Below, piece by piece: positions 7,154 to 16,636 of a stretch of 52,323 bases of DNA. Below the pieces are notes generated by a model. It worked only from the letters and a program-made list of their open reading frames with translations. It ran no database searches and was not told the origin of the DNA. The translations under genes were made by a program, and so were the position numbers. The stretch is taken from assembly GCA_964353255.1 (NCBI GenBank), contig CAYGVJ010000015.1, positions 1 through 52,323 on the forward strand, read 5' to 3'. This stretch comes from VFZS01 sp964353255. GTDB taxonomy: Bacteria; Acidobacteriota; Terriglobia; Bryobacterales; Bryobacteraceae. The stretch's first letter is position 1; each line of letters starts with the position of its first letter.

Positions 7154-10100
7154 GTGAAAGTTCTGCACTCTTTGGCCCTTTTCTTGCTGGCTGCGGCCGC
7201 TTGCCTGGCTGAAGCCAATTCTCTGCTGCTGACGCAGAGACCCGCACTGAACCGCACCCATATCGTGTTCGTCTTCGCGGGCGACTTGTGGAGCGTCCCG
7301 CGCGAGGGTGGCGACGCCAAACGGCTGACCACCGGCGCCGGGGTGGAGACCAGCCCCGTGTTCTCGCCCGACGGAACACAGATCGCCTTCACGGGCGAAT
7401 ACGACGGCAATACGGACGTCTTCGTCATGCCCGCCGCCGGCGGCACGCCCCGCCGGCTGACCTGGCATCCAGCCCCCGACACCGTGCTGGGCTGGACGCC
7501 CGACGGCAAGCGCATTCTGTTCACCTCGCCGCGGACCGCCTATTCGCGCTTCGCCGAGCTGTTCACCGTCGGGTTGGACGGCGGCCTCCCCGAGAAGGTG
7601 CCTCTGCCCATGGGGTACGAGGCGGCCTACTCGCCGGACGGCTCGCGGCTGGCCTACGTGCCGCTGCCCCGGGCCTTCTATGCCTGGAAGCGCTACCGAG
7701 GCGGGCGGACCACGCCTATCTGGCTGGCCGATCTCGCCACCGGTCGCATCGAGAAGGTCCCGCGCGACAACTCCAACGATTACAGCCCCATGTGGGTCGG
7801 CGACCGGGTCTACTTCCTGTCGGACCGCAACGGAGCGGTCTCGCTGTTCTGCTACGAAACGCGCTCCCGGCAGGTCAAGCAGGTGATCCCCAACACCGGG
7901 TTGGATCTGAAGTCCGCCTCGGCGGGGCCGGGCGCCATCGTCTACGAGCAGTTCGGCGCGTTGCACCTCTATGACCTGAAGTCCGGCAAGACCAGCCAGG
8001 TCAATGTCCGCATCGCGGGCGATTTTCCCGAGGTGCGCCCGCGCTTGGTCAACGTGGGGCGGCGGCTTCAGAGCCCGCACATCTCTCCCACCGGCGCCCG
8101 CGCCGTGTTCGAGGCCCGCGGCGAGATCCTCACCGTGCCCGCCGAGAAGGGCGACTACCGCAACCTCACGGACACTCCCGCGGTTATGGAGCGCTTTCCG
8201 GCGTGGTCGCCGGACGGCAAGACCATCGCCTACTTCTCTGACGAGTCCGGCGAGTACGCCCTGCACCTGCGCCCGCAGAGCGGCCTGGGCGAAGTCAAGA
8301 AGATCAGCCTGGGTGACCCGCCCGCCTTCTACGGGGCGCCGCAGTGGTCGCCCGACAGCCAGAAGATCGCTTACGTCGATTGCCACTTCAACATCTGGTA
8401 CGTGGACATTGCTAAAGGCAAGCCGGTCAAAGTGGACCAGGACCTGTCTTGGCTGGGCGTCGCCGACCTCGTGCCCGCCTGGTCGCCGGATTCGAAGTGG
8501 CTGGCTTATCCTCGCAAGCTCAGCAACAGCTGGCGAGCCATCTTCCTCTACTCGCTGGCCGAAGCCAAGAGCACGCAGATCACCGACGGCATGAGTGACG
8601 CTCTGTACCCGGTCTTCGACAAGGACGGCAAGTACCTCTACTTCGCCGCCAGCACCGACGTAGGCCCGTCGATGGAGCTGGATCTGCATCGGCTTACGCG
8701 TCAGGTTACGAGCAGCATCTACCTGGCGGTGCTGGCCAAGGACGTTCCCTCTCCGCTGGCCCCGGAGAGCGATGAAGAGAAGGCCGCCGAACCGAGCCGC
8801 GACCGTGAGGGAGCGGAGAAGCCGGAGGCCGCCCAAGAGAAGGCCAAGAAACCCGAACCGGCCAAGCCCAAGCCGGCGGAAAAAGTCGTGGTGAAGATCG
8901 ACTTCGACAACATCGGGCAGCGCATCCTGGCGATGCCCCTGCCGGCCCGCCGCTACATCGGCCTGCAAGTGGCCAAGGCGGGCGTGCTCCTGGCCCTGGA
9001 GGCGCCCGTGCCGACCCCGGGGCCGGAACCTGCCGGCCTGACCGTGCACCGCTACGATTTCAAGAACCGCAAGTCAGACGTGGTCATCAGCAACGTGCGC
9101 GGCTTCGAGATCGCGCTCAACGGCGAGAAGATGCTCTACCGCCAGGGTGACCGGTGGGTCATTGCCACGCCAAGGCCGCAGCCCAGCGGCCCGGCTGCGG
9201 GACCTCCCACGCCGACGCCGCCCGCTCCGGGCGCGCCCGGCGACAACACGTTGCGCACGGACAACCTGGAGGTCCGCTCCGATCCCCGCGCCGAGTGGAA
9301 GCACATGTATAACCAAGCCTGGCGCACCGAGCGCGACTTCTTCTACGACCCCGGCTTTCACGGGCTGGATCTCAAGGCAGCCGAGAAGAAGTACGCTCCG
9401 TTCCTGGAGAACATCGCCTCGCGCGCCGATTTGAACTACCTGTTCGCTGAGATGCTCGGCGAGATGACGGTGGGCCACCTCGGCGTAGGCGGCGGCGACC
9501 AGCCGGAGGTCCGGCGCGTGTCCACCGGACTGCTGGGCGCCGACTACAAGCTCGACAACGGGCGCTACCGTTTCGAGCGCGTCTACAACGGCGAGAACTG
9601 GAACCCGCAGACCCGCGCGCCGTTGACGCAACCCGGCGTCAACGTGGCGGTGGGCGAGTACCTGCTGGCGGTGAACGGTCGCGAGCTGCGGGCCAGCGAC
9701 AACCTCGACAGCTTCTTCGAAGGCACGGCCGGCAAGCAGGTGGTGCTCAAGGTGGGGCCGGACCCCGGCGGCGCCAAGTCCCGCGAAGTGACCGTTGTGC
9801 CGGTGGACAGCGAGACCAGCTTGCGCCACCTGGCCTGGATCGAGGGCAACCGCCGCAAGGTGGACCAGGCCACCGGGGGGCGCGTGGCCTACGTCTACAT
9901 GCCGGATACGGCCTTCGGGGGCTTGACCAACTTCAACCGCTACTTCTTCGCCCAGGTGGGCAAGGAAGCCGCCATCATCGACGAGCGCTTCAACGGGGGC
10001 GGCATGCTGGCCACCGACATCATCGAGTACCTCAAGCGCCCCATGCTCAGCGGGGCGGCTTTTCGCGATGGCCGCGACCTGGTGCAACCCTACGGAGCCA

Positions 10101-10501
10101 TCTTCGGCCCCAAGGTCATGCTGATTAACGAGTTCGCGGGATCGGGCGGGGATGCCATGCCCTGGTACTTCCGCCGCGCCGGCGTCGGCAAGCTCATCGG
10201 CAAGCGCACCTGGGGCGGCCTGGTCGGCATGGCCGGAGCGCCGCCGCTTTTGGACGGTGGTTTCGTCTCCGCACCCGCCTCCGGGATCTACAATCCCAAC
10301 GGCCAGTGGGAGGTCGAGAACATCGGCATCCCGCCGGACATCGAGGTCGAGCACGACCCCGCGCTGGTGTTACAGGGCCGCGACCCGCAGCTCGAGAAGG
10401 CCATCGAGGTAGTCATGGCGGAGCTGAAGCAGAACCCCGTCCCGCAGCTCAAGCGCCCGGCGTACCCGAATTACCATCCGACCACCGCGACCGGCCGGTA
10501 G
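7154..10501 (+). CDS. Tricorn-like S41 protease with beta-propellers
   Basis: 1115 residues starting at GTG 7154, placed 8 bases after a clear AAGGAGG site. Order: signal peptide (1-20), TolB/WD-type beta-propeller repeats (about 30-530, many 'SPDGxxIAF' blades), a Glu/Lys/Pro-rich linker (about 540-590), a tricorn core domain with His736 in FYDPGFHGLD, a PDZ-like domain (about 810-870) and an S41 domain with the nucleophile Ser997 in EFAGSGGDAMPWYF preceded by DERFNGGGM. The architecture matches tricorn proteases, but the signal peptide indicates an exported, probably periplasmic enzyme. It would degrade peptides to short products. The catalytic Ser and His are both present. Confidence 0.95.
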   Translation: MKVLHSLALFLLAAAACLAEANSLLLTQRPALNRTHIVFVFAGDLWSVPREGGDAKRLTTGAGVETSPVFSPDGTQIAFTGEYDGNTDVFVMPAAGGTPRRLTWHPAPDTVLGWTPDGKRILFTSPRTAYSRFAELFTVGLDGGLPEKVPLPMGYEAAYSPDGSRLAYVPLPRAFYAWKRYRGGRTTPIWLADLATGRIEKVPRDNSNDYSPMWVGDRVYFLSDRNGAVSLFCYETRSRQVKQVIPNTGLDLKSASAGPGAIVYEQFGALHLYDLKSGKTSQVNVRIAGDFPEVRPRLVNVGRRLQSPHISPTGARAVFEARGEILTVPAEKGDYRNLTDTPAVMERFPAWSPDGKTIAYFSDESGEYALHLRPQSGLGEVKKISLGDPPAFYGAPQWSPDSQKIAYVDCHFNIWYVDIAKGKPVKVDQDLSWLGVADLVPAWSPDSKWLAYPRKLSNSWRAIFLYSLAEAKSTQITDGMSDALYPVFDKDGKYLYFAASTDVGPSMELDLHRLTRQVTSSIYLAVLAKDVPSPLAPESDEEKAAEPSRDREGAEKPEAAQEKAKKPEPAKPKPAEKVVVKIDFDNIGQRILAMPLPARRYIGLQVAKAGVLLALEAPVPTPGPEPAGLTVHRYDFKNRKSDVVISNVRGFEIALNGEKMLYRQGDRWVIATPRPQPSGPAAGPPTPTPPAPGAPGDNTLRTDNLEVRSDPRAEWKHMYNQAWRTERDFFYDPGFHGLDLKAAEKKYAPFLENIASRADLNYLFAEMLGEMTVGHLGVGGGDQPEVRRVSTGLLGADYKLDNGRYRFERVYNGENWNPQTRAPLTQPGVNVAVGEYLLAVNGRELRASDNLDSFFEGTAGKQVVLKVGPDPGGAKSREVTVVPVDSETSLRHLAWIEGNRRKVDQATGGRVAYVYMPDTAFGGLTNFNRYFFAQVGKEAAIIDERFNGGGMLATDIIEYLKRPMLSGAAFRDGRDLVQPYGAIFGPKVMLINEFAGSGGDAMPWYFRRAGVGKLIGKRTWGGLVGMAGAPPLLDGGFVSAPASGIYNPNGQWEVENIGIPPDIEVEHDPALVLQGRDPQLEKAIEVVMAELKQNPVPQLKRPAYPNYHPTTATGR

Positions 10502-10503
10502 GA

Positions 10504-10520
10504 TGAGCTTCAGCTTGTCC
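10504..10520. repeat. Fragment of the dispersed palindromic element
   Basis: TGAGCTTCAGCTTGTCC, directly after the protease stop, matches the inner arm of the palindromic elements at 4693-4827 and 40356-40450 in reverse orientation. Only this short core is visible here. Confidence 0.4.
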
Positions 10521-10540
10521 CAGCCTCTCAGGAGCAGCCT

Positions 10541-12052
10541 GTGCCTGTGCTGAGTAGCACGTTTGGTGTGGCGCTGGCATTTGCCGCGACCAAACTGCTC
10601 CTCCACTTGTTGACCAACGGGCAGTACGGGTATTTCCGCGATGAGCTGTACTTCCTGGCCTGTGGCGACCACCTGGATTGGGGCTACGTGGATCACGCCC
10701 CGCTAGCGGCGCTGGTGGCAAAGGTGGGCCGGCTGTTGTTCGGCGATTCGCTCCACGCCATCCGGTTACTACCGGCGCTGGCCGGAGCCGCGAAGGTGTT
10801 GCTCACCGGCCTGATCGCGCGCGAGTTGGGCGGCGGCAGGTTCGCCGTGGCGCTGGCCTGCCTGTGCGTGCTGGTGGCCCCCATCTACCTGGGCCTCGAC
10901 ACCATTCTCTCGATGAACGCCTTCGAGCCGTTGTTCTGGATGGGCTGCGCGTACGTCGCCATTCTGGCGGTCAGGCGCGGCCAGCCGAGACTCTGGATCT
11001 GGTTCGGCGTGTTGGCCGGGTTGGGCCTCCAGAACAAGCACTCCATGCTGTTCTTCGGCTTCGCGCTGGTGGCGGGTTTGCTGCTTACCGGCCAGCGCCG
11101 CGCCTTCCGCCAGAAGTGGATCTGGATCGCGGGCGCCATCGCCCTGGTCATCTTTCTGCCGAACCTGCTTTGGCAGTACCGGCACGGATGGCCCACGCTG
11201 GAGTTCCTGAACAACGTCAGCAGGACGCACAAGAACGTTGAGCTGGCGCCGCCGGCCTTTCTCTGGCAGCAGGCAGTCATGCTGCTGCCCACGACCGCGC
11301 TGGTGTGGGTCGCGGGCCTGTGGTTTCTGTTCTTCGACGCCGAGGGGAAGCGCCACCGCCTGCTCGGATGGGCGTACTTGGTCCTGCTGGGCGTGATGAT
11401 GGCGCTCAAGGCCAAGAACTACTACCTGGCGCCCGCTTATCCGATGCTGTTCGCCGCCGGGGGCGTGCTGTGGGAGAAGTGCCGGCCGCGGTGGGTCAAG
11501 ATAGCGCTGCCGGCGGTCCTCCTTGTGACCGGCGCGATCTTCGCGCCCCTGGCCCTGCCGGCGCTTCCCCCAGAGTCGTATGTGCGCTATCAAGCCGCTC
11601 TGGGAATCAACGTGCCCAAGACTGAAGTCCACCACCAAGGCAAACTACCGCAGCTTTTCGGGGACATGTTCGGCTGGCCGGAGCTGGTCGGCACGGTGGC
11701 GAAGGTCTACTACGCCCTGCCGGCCGAGGAACGCGGCAGGGCGGCCATCCTGGCCGGCAACTACGGCGAGGCCGGCGCCATCGACTTCTTCGGCCCGCGC
11801 TACGGTCTGCCCAAGGCCATCAGCCGGCACAACAGCTACTTCCTCTGGGGCCCGCGCAACTACACCGGCGAGGTGATGATTGTGCTTCAGGCCAGCCGCG
11901 AATACCTCGGCCGCGTGTGCGCGAGCGTCGAGGAGGCCGCCGTGCACTATCACCCTTACGGCATGGCCGAGGAGAACCGCGCTATTCACGTCTGCCGCGG
12001 CCTGAAGTTCCGGCTCAAAGGGTTGTGGCCGTTTCTGAAGCACTTCCAGTAA
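10541..12052 (+). CDS. GT39-type membrane glycosyltransferase
   Basis: 503 residues, GTG start at 10541 after a weak AGGAG. About 10-12 hydrophobic segments fill the first 330 residues. The first loop carries the family acidic motif (YGYFRDELYFLACG, DE after the first membrane segment, and DHAPL), typical of ArnT/PMT-like GT-C enzymes that transfer sugars from polyprenyl phosphate. A soluble, Tyr-rich C-terminal part (about 340-503) would be periplasmic. The sugar and acceptor cannot be told. It follows the protease gene by 39 bases and may be cotranscribed. Confidence 0.88.
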   Translation: MPVLSSTFGVALAFAATKLLLHLLTNGQYGYFRDELYFLACGDHLDWGYVDHAPLAALVAKVGRLLFGDSLHAIRLLPALAGAAKVLLTGLIARELGGGRFAVALACLCVLVAPIYLGLDTILSMNAFEPLFWMGCAYVAILAVRRGQPRLWIWFGVLAGLGLQNKHSMLFFGFALVAGLLLTGQRRAFRQKWIWIAGAIALVIFLPNLLWQYRHGWPTLEFLNNVSRTHKNVELAPPAFLWQQAVMLLPTTALVWVAGLWFLFFDAEGKRHRLLGWAYLVLLGVMMALKAKNYYLAPAYPMLFAAGGVLWEKCRPRWVKIALPAVLLVTGAIFAPLALPALPPESYVRYQAALGINVPKTEVHHQGKLPQLFGDMFGWPELVGTVAKVYYALPAEERGRAAILAGNYGEAGAIDFFGPRYGLPKAISRHNSYFLWGPRNYTGEVMIVLQASREYLGRVCASVEEAAVHYHPYGMAEENRAIHVCRGLKFRLKGLWPFLKHFQ

Positions 12053-12147
12053 AGGCGCGCGGTCTGGTGTATACTTGTAGCCACCCGGGGCGCCGAAACA
12101 GGAACCCCGGCACCATACCTCAAACGAGACAGTGAAGGGGGTAGTGT

Positions 12148-15100
12148 ATGCGAGTTCAATGCGCACTGGCTGTCGGTTTTCTTCTCCTGTGTTCCGCTTT
12201 GTCGTGGACGCAGACAACCAACACCGGAACAGTATTGGGATTAGTGAGGGACCCGTCCGGCGCGGTGGTGCCCGGCGCAAGCGTCCAATTGCAGGACCCC
12301 GCCACCGGCGTGGCCCGCACGGTCACCACCAACGCCGCCGGACGGTATGTGTTCGTCGGGGTGGCGCCGGGCACCTACTCGGTCCGAGTGGTCTCGAAGG
12401 GATTCCAGCAATCGCTGGTGCCAACCGTCGTGGTCGAGGTCGGCAAATCGTACACGATCGACGTCGAACTTCAGGTCGGCCAAATGCAACAGACCGTCGA
12501 GGTGACCGTCAACCCGGGCGCCGAGCTCCAGATGCTCGACTCCACCATCGGCAGCACCATCGGCGGGGACACCCTGCTCTGGCTGCCTACTCTCCAGCGC
12601 AGCGTTACCGCCCTGCTGCTGCTGCAACCCACGGCGATTCCCCAGCAGGGCGGGAACCAGGCCGGCTACTTCGGCGGCCAGGTGGCCGGGGCGCGCAGCG
12701 ACCAGAACATGATCGTGCTGGACGGCGGCAACATCACCAACGCCGTCTCGGGGAATTCGGACTACTACAGCAACTTCCAAGGAACGCAGGAGGGGCCGAT
12801 TCCCACGCCGGTGGAGAGCATCCAGGAATTCCGCGTAGCCACCAGCAACCCGACGGCGAGTTTCAGCGGCTCTGCCGGCAGCGAAACCGTGGTGGTGACC
12901 AAGCGCGGCAGCAACGCCTTTCACGGCTCGGTGTACGAGTACCTCCAGAACGACAACGTGAACGCTAATACCTGGGCCCGCAACCGGCTGCGCCAGATTC
13001 GGCCGGAAAGCAAAGACAACCGTTTCGGCGGCAGCCTGGGCGGCTATATCCCCGGCCTGCCCGAGTCGTTCAAGACCTTCTTCTACATGCACTATGAAGG
13101 CCGGAGACTCGTCAGCAACTTCCAAGTCTCGCGCACCGTGCCCACGGATACGATGCGCCAGGGGATCCTGCGGTTCCGGGATGCCTCCGGCAGCCTCCTC
13201 TCTTACAACCTGGCGACGGCGCAGCAATGCGGCTCGCAGGGAAATCAGCCTTGCGACCCGCGCGGGCTGGGCTTGAACCCGGTGGTCGGCTCGATTTGGA
13301 GCAAGTACCTGCCTGCCGGCAACGACTCCAGCCTGGGCGACGGGCTAAACACCATCGGCTTCAGCGGCGCCGCCGCGATGCCGAACCGGGGCGACTTCGG
13401 CGTGATTCGCCTCGACCACTCCTTCGGTTCCAACTGGCAGGCCGTGGGCAGCTACCGCCTCTACAAGGAAACGGCGGCGGCGAACCGGCAGTTCGATATC
13501 GGCGGCCTGGTGCCCGGCAACACCAAGGGAGTTCCCGCGGTCACGTCCACGATTCCGCGGCAGCCGCGGTACCTGGTGCTGAGTGCGACGGGCATCGTGA
13601 CGCCTAATCTGACGAACGAATCCAGCTTCAGTTTTATGCGCGACTGGTGGAGTTGGCCCACCGCCGGCGCAATGCCGCAAGTCCCCGGTACGGCCGCGGC
13701 GCTGGTTGTCGGCGGCATGGATCCGGTCAACCTCGGGGTCGGGCAGACCCGCCAGCGCGCCTGGAACAGCCACACCCCGGCTTTCCGGGAGAACCTCTCC
13801 TGGCAGCGGGGCACGCACTTTTTCCGTTTCGGCGGGACCTACGCTCACACGGGCGTGAACTTCAACCGCGACGATTCCCAAGGGGCTCTGCTTCAACCGC
13901 TCTACAACGTCACCACCGCGACCGGCGTCATCATCCCGACCGCGAACCGGCCGCCTACCTGCACCAGCACCCTGACCACCAATTGCCTGCCCTCGAGCCA
14001 GTCCAGCAACTGGAACCTGTTCTACGCCCAGGCGCTCGGCCTGGTGGATTCGGGATTCGTGATGGGCACCCGGGACGCCAATCTGCAGGCGACGCCGGGA
14101 GCCAGGCTGTCCACCAGCGTCACTTACAGCAATTTCAGCCTCTACGCGAACGATTCCTGGCACCTCCGTCCGACCTTGACGCTGAGCTACGGCCTGAACT
14201 GGTCCGTCGAACCGCCACCCAGCGAGGCCGATGGCAAGCAGATCCTCTCGCTCGACTCGGACAGCCGCGTGATCGTTCCGCGAGACTATTTGGACCGCCG
14301 CCGGCAAGCGGCGCTCAACGGCCAGGTCTACAACCCGACGTTGGGCTTCGCGCCGATCAAGTCCACCGGGCGCCAGTCCCCGTATGACGCCGTTTGGGAC
14401 ACGGTCGCGCCGCGCGTGTCGCTAGCCTGGTCCCCGCAGATCAGTTCTGGTTTCTTGGGCAAGATCTTCGGCGGCAAGAGAGCCGTGTTCCGCGGAGGCT
14501 ACGCGCGCCTGTTCGATCGGTTGAACGGAGTCCAGAAGACCATCGATCCTTTGCAGGGCTTGGGCTTCGGGCAGCCGGTGCAATGCGTGGGGCCTTCGCG
14601 CGACGGGCAGTGCAAAGGCAACTCCGGAACAGACCCGACCACCGCTTTTCGCATCGGCGTTGACGGCAGCACCGTGCCGCTCCAGGCGCTCTCGGGGAAG
14701 GCCATCGTCCCGCTGATTCCCGGCGTGACCGGATTCGCCGGCGCCAACCAGCCCTACGCCCAGTCCTCCTACCAGATCGACCCGCAGTGGGTCCCAGGGA
14801 AGAACAACCAGTGGAACTTTACCATTCAGCGCGAACTCCCCGGGAACTCACTGCTGGAGATCGGCTACGTGCGGCGCACCGCCTCGGACCTCTACTCGCC
14901 TCTCGAGCTGAACCAGGTGCCGTTCTTTATGGTGCTGGGCGGGCAGAGTTTCGCTCAAGCCTTTGACACGGCCGCCGCCCAGGTCCGCAGCGGCGTGAGC
15001 GCCGCGGCGGTCACCCCGCAGCCGTTCTTCGAGAAGGCGCTGGCTGGGAGCGCGCTTTGCAGCGCTCCCAATCCGAGCTGCACGGCTGGGGTGGCCTCAC

Positions 15101-16032
15101 GGTTCAGCGGCTCCCTGCTGAATACGCGCGTCCGAGAGCTGTGGAACGGCATCCAGCCATCCTTTGTATTTGGCACGGCAACTCCCGTCACTAACCAGGT
15201 CGGCACTTACTGGTTCTGGGCCAGCCAGGGATACTCCAACTACAACGCCGGCTTTGTGTCCTACCGGGTTCGAAACTGGAAGGGTCTCACCCTGGACGGG
15301 AATTTCACTTACGGGCACTCGCTGGACACCGCGGGTTACAACCAGGACCAGGACACCGCTACCGCGAATGCATTCGACCTGCACTATGATCACGGCAACT
15401 CGCTCTTCGACCGGAAGTTTGTTTTCAACCTGCTGGGGAGGTACGAACTGCCGTTCGCCCGCGGCAAGCGGGGGGGCCTGAACTACCTGGTCCAGGGCTG
15501 GTCGGTCGCGCCCATTTTCACGGCATACACGGGGCTCCCGCTGCACGTCGTCACCGGCTCCGGGCAGGAGTTCGGCCAAGGCAACGGTGCCCGTGGAGCC
15601 GGCGCGATCCTGCTCACCAAGAACACCTTCGGCAACAGCGTACACTCGGGCGTGGCCGGGAATCCCCAGACGCAGGTCGGGACGGGGGCCGATCCGTTGC
15701 GCGGTGGCAGCGGGCTGAACATCTTCGCTGATCCCAGCGCAGTTTACGCCTCCTTCCGCCCGACCATGCTCAGTGTGGATACCACCAGCAACGGCGGCGG
15801 GCGGCTGCGTGGCCTGAACCGCTGGAACCTGGACCTCACCCTGATGCGCAGATTCCGGCTCGCCGAACGGATGAGCTTCACCCTGAACGGGCAGTTTTTC
15901 AACTTTTTCAATCACCCGGTCCTCGATGATCCGACCGTCAACCTCCAAAACCCGGCGACGTTCGGCGTGCTCGCCGCGCAGACGAACTATCCGCCGCGGG
16001 TGGTGCAGTTCGGCTTGCGCCTCGACTTCTGA
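12148..16032 (+). CDS. TonB-dependent receptor, Oar-like, carboxypeptidase-regulatory N-domain
   Basis: 1294 residues. Order: signal peptide (1-22, ending SWT), a carboxypeptidase-regulatory-like beta-sandwich (about 27-110: GTVLGLVRDPSGAVVPGASV, NAAGRYVFVGVAPGTYSVRV), a plug domain (about 125-260, with NMIVLDGGNITNAV) and a long outer-membrane beta-barrel ending in an aromatic residue (VVQFGLRLDF). This is the very large receptor type abundant in Acidobacteria; it would import a bulky nutrient using TonB energy. No TonB box can be assigned. The substrate is unknown; the downstream neighbours give no hint. Start ATG 12148 follows an AAGGGGG stretch. Confidence 0.93.
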   Translation: MRVQCALAVGFLLLCSALSWTQTTNTGTVLGLVRDPSGAVVPGASVQLQDPATGVARTVTTNAAGRYVFVGVAPGTYSVRVVSKGFQQSLVPTVVVEVGKSYTIDVELQVGQMQQTVEVTVNPGAELQMLDSTIGSTIGGDTLLWLPTLQRSVTALLLLQPTAIPQQGGNQAGYFGGQVAGARSDQNMIVLDGGNITNAVSGNSDYYSNFQGTQEGPIPTPVESIQEFRVATSNPTASFSGSAGSETVVVTKRGSNAFHGSVYEYLQNDNVNANTWARNRLRQIRPESKDNRFGGSLGGYIPGLPESFKTFFYMHYEGRRLVSNFQVSRTVPTDTMRQGILRFRDASGSLLSYNLATAQQCGSQGNQPCDPRGLGLNPVVGSIWSKYLPAGNDSSLGDGLNTIGFSGAAAMPNRGDFGVIRLDHSFGSNWQAVGSYRLYKETAAANRQFDIGGLVPGNTKGVPAVTSTIPRQPRYLVLSATGIVTPNLTNESSFSFMRDWWSWPTAGAMPQVPGTAAALVVGGMDPVNLGVGQTRQRAWNSHTPAFRENLSWQRGTHFFRFGGTYAHTGVNFNRDDSQGALLQPLYNVTTATGVIIPTANRPPTCTSTLTTNCLPSSQSSNWNLFYAQALGLVDSGFVMGTRDANLQATPGARLSTSVTYSNFSLYANDSWHLRPTLTLSYGLNWSVEPPPSEADGKQILSLDSDSRVIVPRDYLDRRRQAALNGQVYNPTLGFAPIKSTGRQSPYDAVWDTVAPRVSLAWSPQISSGFLGKIFGGKRAVFRGGYARLFDRLNGVQKTIDPLQGLGFGQPVQCVGPSRDGQCKGNSGTDPTTAFRIGVDGSTVPLQALSGKAIVPLIPGVTGFAGANQPYAQSSYQIDPQWVPGKNNQWNFTIQRELPGNSLLEIGYVRRTASDLYSPLELNQVPFFMVLGGQSFAQAFDTAAAQVRSGVSAAAVTPQPFFEKALAGSALCSAPNPSCTAGVASRFSGSLLNTRVRELWNGIQPSFVFGTATPVTNQVGTYWFWASQGYSNYNAGFVSYRVRNWKGLTLDGNFTYGHSLDTAGYNQDQDTATANAFDLHYDHGNSLFDRKFVFNLLGRYELPFARGKRGGLNYLVQGWSVAPIFTAYTGLPLHVVTGSGQEFGQGNGARGAGAILLTKNTFGNSVHSGVAGNPQTQVGTGADPLRGGSGLNIFADPSAVYASFRPTMLSVDTTSNGGGRLRGLNRWNLDLTLMRRFRLAERMSFTLNGQFFNFFNHPVLDDPTVNLQNPATFGVLAAQTNYPPRVVQFGLRLDF

Positions 16033-16102
16033 GTTCAGGCTACCCGAGCAGGTTGTTCCCCGGCTGGCGCGCTGCCGGCGGGTTCGCTAAACTGGCAGTT
16101 TC

Positions 16103-16636
16103 GTGCGCGTCCTCCGGTTCGTTCCCCTCTGCGGCTGGCTGCTGCTGGCGGGTTGTTCCAGCATCCCGGACACCTACGCGCCGCCCATCCAGCGCGAGCC
16201 GCTGTACGGCCCCCAAGGCGGCGCGCTCGGGCACTTCGTGAACATGAGCGCGCCCAACGCCGACGTCTACTTCGTGGGGGGCATTGTGCCTGCTGAGCCG
16301 GGCAGTCCCTGGCGCTGGACCGGGAAGCGTCCCGAGTTGCGCTTCCACCTGCCGGTCACCAGCAATCTTCGCTTTGTCATGGACTTCAGCGTTCCTGAGA
16401 CGACCTTTCCGCAGCGCGGGCCAGTGACCGTCTCCGTGTTCATCAACGGCCGCCTGTTGGACAAGGTGCGCTGCGCCAAGCACGGCGAGGTGCATTTCGA
16501 GAAAGCGGTTCCCGCCGACTGGCTGCGCACGGGTGCCAGCACCATAGCAGCCGCCGAAATCGACAAGGTATGGATTGCCTCGGGCGACGGGGCGCAACTG
16601 GGTTTCATCCTGATCCGCGCCGGGTTTGTGCAGTAG
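16103..16636 (+). CDS. Lipoprotein of unknown function
   Basis: 177 residues from GTG 16103. The N-terminus is a lipoprotein signal (MRVLRFVPLCGWLLLAGC, lipobox LAGC). The rest is beta-rich with segments such as LRFVMDFSVPETTF and VTVSVFINGRLLDKVRCA, resembling a jelly-roll or Ig-like domain; no family recognised. Its stop codon is directly followed by the ATG of the next gene, so the two are probably coupled, and it may work with that membrane protein. Confidence 0.8.
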   Translation: MRVLRFVPLCGWLLLAGCSSIPDTYAPPIQREPLYGPQGGALGHFVNMSAPNADVYFVGGIVPAEPGSPWRWTGKRPELRFHLPVTSNLRFVMDFSVPETTFPQRGPVTVSVFINGRLLDKVRCAKHGEVHFEKAVPADWLRTGASTIAAAEIDKVWIASGDGAQLGFILIRAGFVQ